Shown here: piece by piece, positions 59,104-64,000 of the stretch
Layout: every line of letters starts with the position of its first letter
Position numbering within the stretch: position 1 is the first letter of the stretch
Assembly: GCF_016545825.1 (NCBI RefSeq)
Contig: NC_052614.1
Coordinates: 58,535,864 to 58,599,863 of the forward strand
From: Eucalyptus grandis
Lineage: Eukaryota; Streptophyta; Magnoliopsida; Myrtales; Myrtaceae
Reading direction: 5' to 3'
Length of the DNA stretch: 64,000 bases
The notes under the pieces: model-generated
Told to the model about the DNA's origin: nothing
The model's input: only the letters and a program-made list of their open reading frames with translations
Database searches by the model: none
Translations under genes and position numbers: made by a program

Positions 59104-59890
59104 AGGGTGCGTATGGTGAAGTTTCTATTCTTGAAACAATTTTTTTTTTTCAGAAACATTTTTTTTTAATTTCTATTTTGGAGAACAATTTCTGAGCATT
59201 TTAAGACATTTGGTAACCATAAAAAATTCATATTCCGAGAAGAGAAACTCATTTGATATAACCCCAAATATTTTGTTACTTATAATTTCTTTTAATATAT
59301 TAATAATTTTATTTCTTTTTTCTTTTTTTCTTTTTCTTCTCATTCCTCTTAGTCAGTCACCGGCCTTGGCTATGACCGGTCGGCAACCGACCAAACAAGG
59401 GTTGGCAAGGTCAGTGGCCTTGAGGGAGCCTTGCCAACCACCGGCAAGGTCCCCCGAGCCTCGCCATGGTTGGGCGAGGTGACCTCACCCAGATTTGGCG
59501 AGGCCGAGCCTCATTGTGCAAAGCGAGGCTTGGCCTTGTTGTGGCTAGGCAAGGCCCCCCCTTCTCAAGCCTTGCCGATGGCCGGCGAGCTCGAGGCGAC
59601 CTCACCAATAGCTGGGGAGTTCGGGCAACCTCAAGGCAACCTTGCCAGGCCTTGTCTAGCCAATCGCCGGCCATCACCGGGTCAGTGATCGGCTAGGGAA
59701 GAAGAGAGGAAGAGAAAAAGGAATAAAAGAAAAGAACAAAAGCTTGTTTCTTGAGTTGTTCCTAGGAACAAAAAATAACTTTCTTTTTTGTTTTTTGTTT
59801 TTGGGAAAAAAAATTACCTGATGAGCAAAAAAATAAAAACAGATGTTGCCCAGAACGTTATGAAACAGCATCTAAGTTTCTTGTTCTAAA
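59104..59890. mobile_element. GC-core element related to the PIF/Harbinger-like family
   Basis: The left end AAGGGTGCGTATGGTGAAG recalls GGGCCTGCATGGTAA of the 10411 element. The core (59350-59690) has the same palindromic GGCGAGGCCGAGCCTC units framed by T-rich and A-rich arms. I cannot find a matching right end, so it may be truncated. Confidence 0.4.
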
Positions 59891-60184
59891 ATTGTCTTAT
59901 AAGCCAAATTTTTATGTTATAATTAAGAAGTGTCAAAAGAGTCAACTTTTTCAGATTTTATAATAATATGACTAAATGATTACTCTTATATATACACGCC
60001 TGACTGCACTATCCTTCTTCCTTTACTCCTCTTGATTTTTTTTCCCAAATTTATATTTTTGTTAGATATTGAAAACAACTTTTTATGTTGTAATTGTCCC
60101 ATAAGGTGGGACATTCGCATTAAACAGCCACGTCAACATCTCCGTTTATAATTTTAATAGAAGTGCCAATTATACAAAAAGTAT

Positions 60185-60480
60185 ACAATTTTGAAATTGA
60201 ATGACTTGATCGAACACACTTTTATAAATCATTCTCTCGATTTAACTCCAAAGAGGCAACATTGTGCTCGTGTAAAACAGAATAAGTCACGATACCAACT
60301 TGAGCAATATTGTATGTCAAAATAACTATATCCTATTTTTGAGATCTCATAATACAATACATATGTTTTATTCAGTTGGTATCCAATAGTGGTTTTCGAC
60401 TATGTTATGTGTGCTTTGGAAACATCGATTTTCAAGAAGTACAATGCGAGTTATTCTAAATTTCATATACTCAAAGATAA
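60185..60480. repeat. Dispersed repeat shared with 26145-26480
   Basis: See the partner copy; similarity is clear but diverged. It is part of the extended upstream segment of the TNL units. Confidence 0.5.
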
Positions 60481-60599
60481 GAACAAAAGAGAATTACAAA
60501 TTTTGTGTCTATCACAATTGATCATCTGGGATGTCACAATATCAATTACAATCGATTATAGATATGCACCATTAAGGAAGATATAAAGAATCTCCTAAT

Positions 60600-61820
60600 T
60601 ATTTCTAACATCTTCTTAAGCCCACGGTAATATAGAAGTCAACTAGAATTTTGATAAAAGATCTAAAATGTGTCTAGTCCATTTTTTCAATAGGCTTTCT
60701 AAATGCTGAACCAAATGGATCCATAGTTATTCATTTGACAATAAATTGAAAGAAATATTAATTGTACAAGCTCACGATAATATAGAATAAGTCAAAAGAA
60801 CTTTTGATAAAAGAAGATCTAATATGATGATGAAAAGTTCCATCTCGAGTAACCAAAGCACGACTTATCTCTTTTTGCTCTATCGACTTCAATCGTCAAA
60901 CTTTCTTTCTATTCGACCTCTCAAAAAACCAATTTGGATAACTCTATTATGACTGAAAAGGGGTAATTGATTTGAGACATTAACCCTTGTGATTATGGCA
61001 TCTACATAAGTAAGTGTAAATCGGAAAATGCTGAAAATGTTCACAACGCATTCATTTTTATAGGTAGTTGCCTAGTTGGTATTAAACATGATCAAATAAA
61101 CTCCTTTATTCTGCCCCCAAAAAAAAAAGAAAAAAGAAATACGGTCTTTCACATTTTTTTTTTTTTGTGAAAAAAAAAAAAAAAATACGGTCCTTCACAT
61201 TTTCTTAAACATGCAAAGGAATAAATCAACCCGATGAAAATTAGTTGGTGCTCGAAGAGTCCAGACACAACATAAAAGAACACATATAAAGGTAAATGAG
61301 CATAAGAAATCCCAAACTGGTAACCCTATATCATGATCCATAGATTCCATATTATGAGAACAAACTCATGCATTAAAGATTAGGGTTAATACCACAAAAA
61401 ATCATAAACCGTTACACCCATGACAAATTAAAACTTCTTTAGTTTACGTTAAATTTCACCATCAAATTATTGAGTTGGATGACACATGATAATTGATAGG
61501 TGTACCGATTTAGAGTTTTATCCTCCATTTGGTTTGTGATTTTTGCAGAACTAATCTAATTTAACGAAAAATAACAAAAAATAAATTTATCACAAATATT
61601 TCAATTTGAGATTTTTTGTAATTAAAAAATTAGATTGATGTAAATTTTATCACGTGTGTACCAATTTAGGAGTTTTGATAGTTAAAAAATTAGTTTAGAG
61701 TAAATTTGTTATATTTATATTAGTTTGAGTTTTTTTTTGTGATATTAATCTGAAGATTATTTAGATTGTGCGAAATATTTTTTCCAAAAAAAAAAAAAAA
61801 AGGAAAGGACTAAGGGTTAA
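60600..61820. other. Intergenic AT-rich region
   Basis: Contains homopolymer and A-rich runs (61110-61195, 61780-61805) and no recognised gene. Confidence 0.4.
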
Positions 61821-61829
61821 AAAATGACA

Positions 61830-62640
61830 GGTGGAGTCCAGATCTGGCTGTTGAGCGATGGCGGACTGCCGCGTCCACCCCCTCCGTCATCCCGGCGGCC
61901 GTGCCTTGGCCACGAGCCGCTCGTCCACAAATCTGGAGACGCAAAGCGGTGGTCAGCCACGGACGGCCTCTCCTCCGCAGATCTGGGCGCCAACCTCCAC
62001 GCCCACCCCTCTTGTCGGCGTGAATAATAAACCGCCGCCGTCTTTCCTAGCGACGATCCGAGCGCTCAGATCTATGAACGGCTCGTCACTTGCGGTGACA
62101 GCTCGTTTCTTTTCTTCTCGTCCACAGATCTGAGCGTTCCTCTTGGACACGGAGGCGTGGCTCGGCCTGGACACGCAGCGGTGTCAGCCGTAGATGCGTC
62201 GCGGACAACTCAGCCGGCGGCGACGCTGGAAGTAGGCTCCGAGGTTGGGCTCAAAGTTGGCCGCAGGTAATTTGGCCCAATTTTTTTTCAAATAATTCAA
62301 CATCCAAAAAGAAATTTTGTATATATATATATATGCAATTTGTAAGCGGCTTTAAGGGCTAAAATATAGGCGCGTTTTTACTTTGAAGTGTATTTCTGAA
62401 AGAAAAAACGTTTATAAACAAATTTTAAGATTACTTTTTTTCCAGATTTCTATTTTTTTTAATTTGAAAACAATTTCTTATTCATTACAATTGCCCCATA
62501 ATTTTTTTAAAAATTGATCGAAAAAAAGTATATTATTTAGGAACCTAATTGCACCCAAAAAAAAAAAAAGTTACAGGCATGATCGAAGATTTCTCGGCAG
62601 TTATAGGGATTAGATGCTTTTGTTAAGGAGAAAATAAAGA
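61830..62640 (+). promoter_or_regulatory. Duplicated upstream region of TNL-3
   Basis: 61830-62280 matches 27900-28350, and 62235-62600 matches the upstream blocks of TNL-1 and TNL-2. Within it, 62521-62551 is inverted relative to the other copies. Confidence 0.55.
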
Positions 62641-62848
62641 GGAATTTTTTATAGGTGGCCTTTATGGTCTCCCAATGAGTCTTTTAAAATTTCGAAACTT
62701 GTCAAAAAAGTCCGGCGCACCTTTTTTTTTTTTTTGGTCGAAAGTCTTGCGCACATTCACGGGTATCTACTTTGCTTATGCACAACGCTAGGTGGGCATT
62801 AGACAAATAAATTCTACTTTTGAGTGAGCCGACCAATTTTTTTTTTTT

Positions 62849-63258
62849 CCAGATTTCTATTTTTAAAATTTGAAAACAAGTTTTTATACATTATAATTGG
62901 CCCATAAATTTTTTAGAATTGATCGTTCTATTAAGTTCCTAAATAATATAATTTTTTTTTTCGTTCAAACCAAAAAAGGTTACAGGCATGATTGAAGAGT
63001 TCTCGGCGGTTTAGTGGTTGGATGCTTTAATTAAGGGGAAAAGAAAAAGGATTTTTTTTATTGGTGGTTTTATGGTCTCCCGATGAGTCTTTTTAAAATT
63101 TGGAAACTTGTTAAAAAGTCTTGCGCACCTTCCCTGGTGCCTACTTTTTTATCGCTTGCCACAAAAGCCTCTGCTTATTTCTTAAGCTAGGCCACGCCAC
63201 ACCAACTTCTTTTCTCTACAGGGGAGAGAGAGATCCGGAAGTAATAAGCTTCCTAGCT
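62849..63258 (+). promoter_or_regulatory. Second, tandem copy of the upstream block directly before TNL-3
   Basis: The segment from CCAGATTTCTATTTT to GCTTTAATTAAGG occurs first at about 62443-62630 and again at 62850-63037, so TNL-3 has two tandem copies of the proximal upstream block. The second runs into the leader (CTCTACAGGGGAGAGAGA) shared with TNL-1. The pyrimidine tract and CAG in that leader could be the acceptor of a 5' UTR intron. Confidence 0.5.
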
Positions 63259-63758
63259 ATGGCGAACTGGGAGGCTGGATCAAGTAGTGACGCTGTGCGA
63301 GCATCAGGGGGTGAGTATCAAGTGTTCCTGAATTTCAGAGGACCCGACACTCGTTATGGATTCACGGACTTCCTCTACCACAGCTTGGTAGATGCGGGAG
63401 TCCGCGTGTTTAAGGACGAAGAAGAACTCCGCGTCGGTGAAGTGATTGGTGGGAACCTTTATGTGCTATCAACAACTCTAAGATCTACATACCCATCTTC
63501 TCTCGGAATTATGCTTCTAGCAAATGGTGCCTCCGTGAGCTTGCGCACATAGTAGACAGCACATCTAAGTCAGAGGGCAAAAAAGTATCCTTCCCATTTT
63601 TTCGATGTGGAACCTGAGGACGTTAAACTTAAGACTCAACAATATAGCGATGCTTTACTTGAACACGCGAACAAGTTTCCTGATGAAGTCGAGGCATGGA
63701 GAAAGGCTCTTGCAGAAGTTGATGAAATTAAGGGATGGAATGTGAAAAAGGACCAAAG
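63259..63758 (+). pseudogene. TNL-3 TIR exon with three single-base deletions, gene continues past window
   Basis: The first exon of a third TNL, ATG at 63259, MANWEAGSSS then GGEYQVFLNFRGPDTRYGFT, ending at a donor (AAAG|GTAAC) equivalent to the other copies. The exon is 500 bp rather than 503. Compared with TNL-1 and TNL-2, one base is missing near 63459 (AACCTT-TATGTGC), one near 63581 (AAAAAA-GTATCC) and one near 63603 (TTTTT-CGATG). The first brings a stop at 63550-63552, before the frame is restored. The region with the catalytic Glu is therefore out of frame. The NB-ARC exon lies beyond the window. True pseudogene or sequencing error cannot be told apart here. Confidence 0.8.
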
Positions 63759-64000
63759 GTAACACCCCTACCTATTTCTTCCTTTTTTGTTGTATGATGT
63801 ACAATGTTGCCCTGTCAAATGATTTCTTCTATTCTTTTTGTAACGGGAAGTATTGAAAACTACCTGCAACTGCTGCTCTCATTCAACTTTCCATCCTCTG
63901 CTATGTCAAGGTTGAAATAACAGTAAAGTTGATTTTTTGTTGACAATGCCTCAAACCAATCAATTTGATAACTATGATTTACTATTTTGGACTCAAGAAT
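63759..64000 (+). other. Start of TNL-3 intron 1
   Basis: Homologous to the first introns of TNL-1 (12026-12620) and TNL-2 (30193-30786), for example GTAACGGGAAGTATTGAAAA. It then diverges near 63905. Runs off the window. Confidence 0.75.

Overview
This is a window of plant nuclear DNA. It is AT-rich, with long spaced introns, canonical GT/AG splice sites and nested transposable elements. Its genes are TIR-NB-LRR (TNL) immune receptors with the usual TIR | NB-ARC | linker | LRR exon layout. The N-terminal TIR style (MAN..., GGEYQVFLNFRG.DTRYGFT) is one I associate with Myrtaceae such as Eucalyptus; that assignment is inference from memory, not a search. There is one 100-N assembly gap (9118-9217).

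Layout. 1-9.9 kb is intergenic: a small non-autonomous LTR element (2927-5715, minus orientation, TSD ATTTC), a stray exon of a UBP1-like RNA-binding protein, and the gap. 10-18 kb holds TNL-1 (from 11523), with a PIF/Harbinger-like insertion in its upstream region, a frameshift inside the LRR exon and a possible PB1-like exon downstream. 18-21.1 kb is a decayed Ty1/copia element that ends abruptly at a Gly/Ser/Arg-rich coding tail. 22.4-24.5 kb is a wrecked TNL 3' end with a second copy of that tail. 26.8-29.5 kb carries repeats (foldback/MITE-like, SINE-like, TIR element). 29.7-39.4 kb is TNL-2, intact through TIR, NB-ARC and LRR. A young miniature LTR retrotransposon (36520-38393, TSD TTGTT) sits inside its acidic C-terminal exon and cuts off the Gly/Ser/Arg tail. 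39558-49608 is a 10,051-bp hAT transposon with matching ends and a perfect 8-bp target duplication (CTAACAAG). It carries a frameshifted transposase and pieces of at least three host genes (beta-adaptin, kinesin-14, PH-RCC1-FYVE type). 51063-54326 looks like a 3.3-kb solo LTR. 54.9-57.8 kb has a few exon-like pieces on the minus strand that I could not identify. 61.8 kb to the end is the duplicated upstream region and TIR exon of TNL-3, which has three single-base deletions.

The locus reads as a tandem TNL cluster grown by segmental duplication. The duplicated unit runs from a shared upstream block, through TNL exons and the Gly/Ser/Arg tail, to a shared 3' flank. Each copy has been altered differently by transposons, small indels and repeat expansion. 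Comparing copies gives empty-site or uninterrupted-sequence evidence for several insertions. TNL-2 is the best candidate for a functional receptor, lacking its ancestral C-terminal tail.
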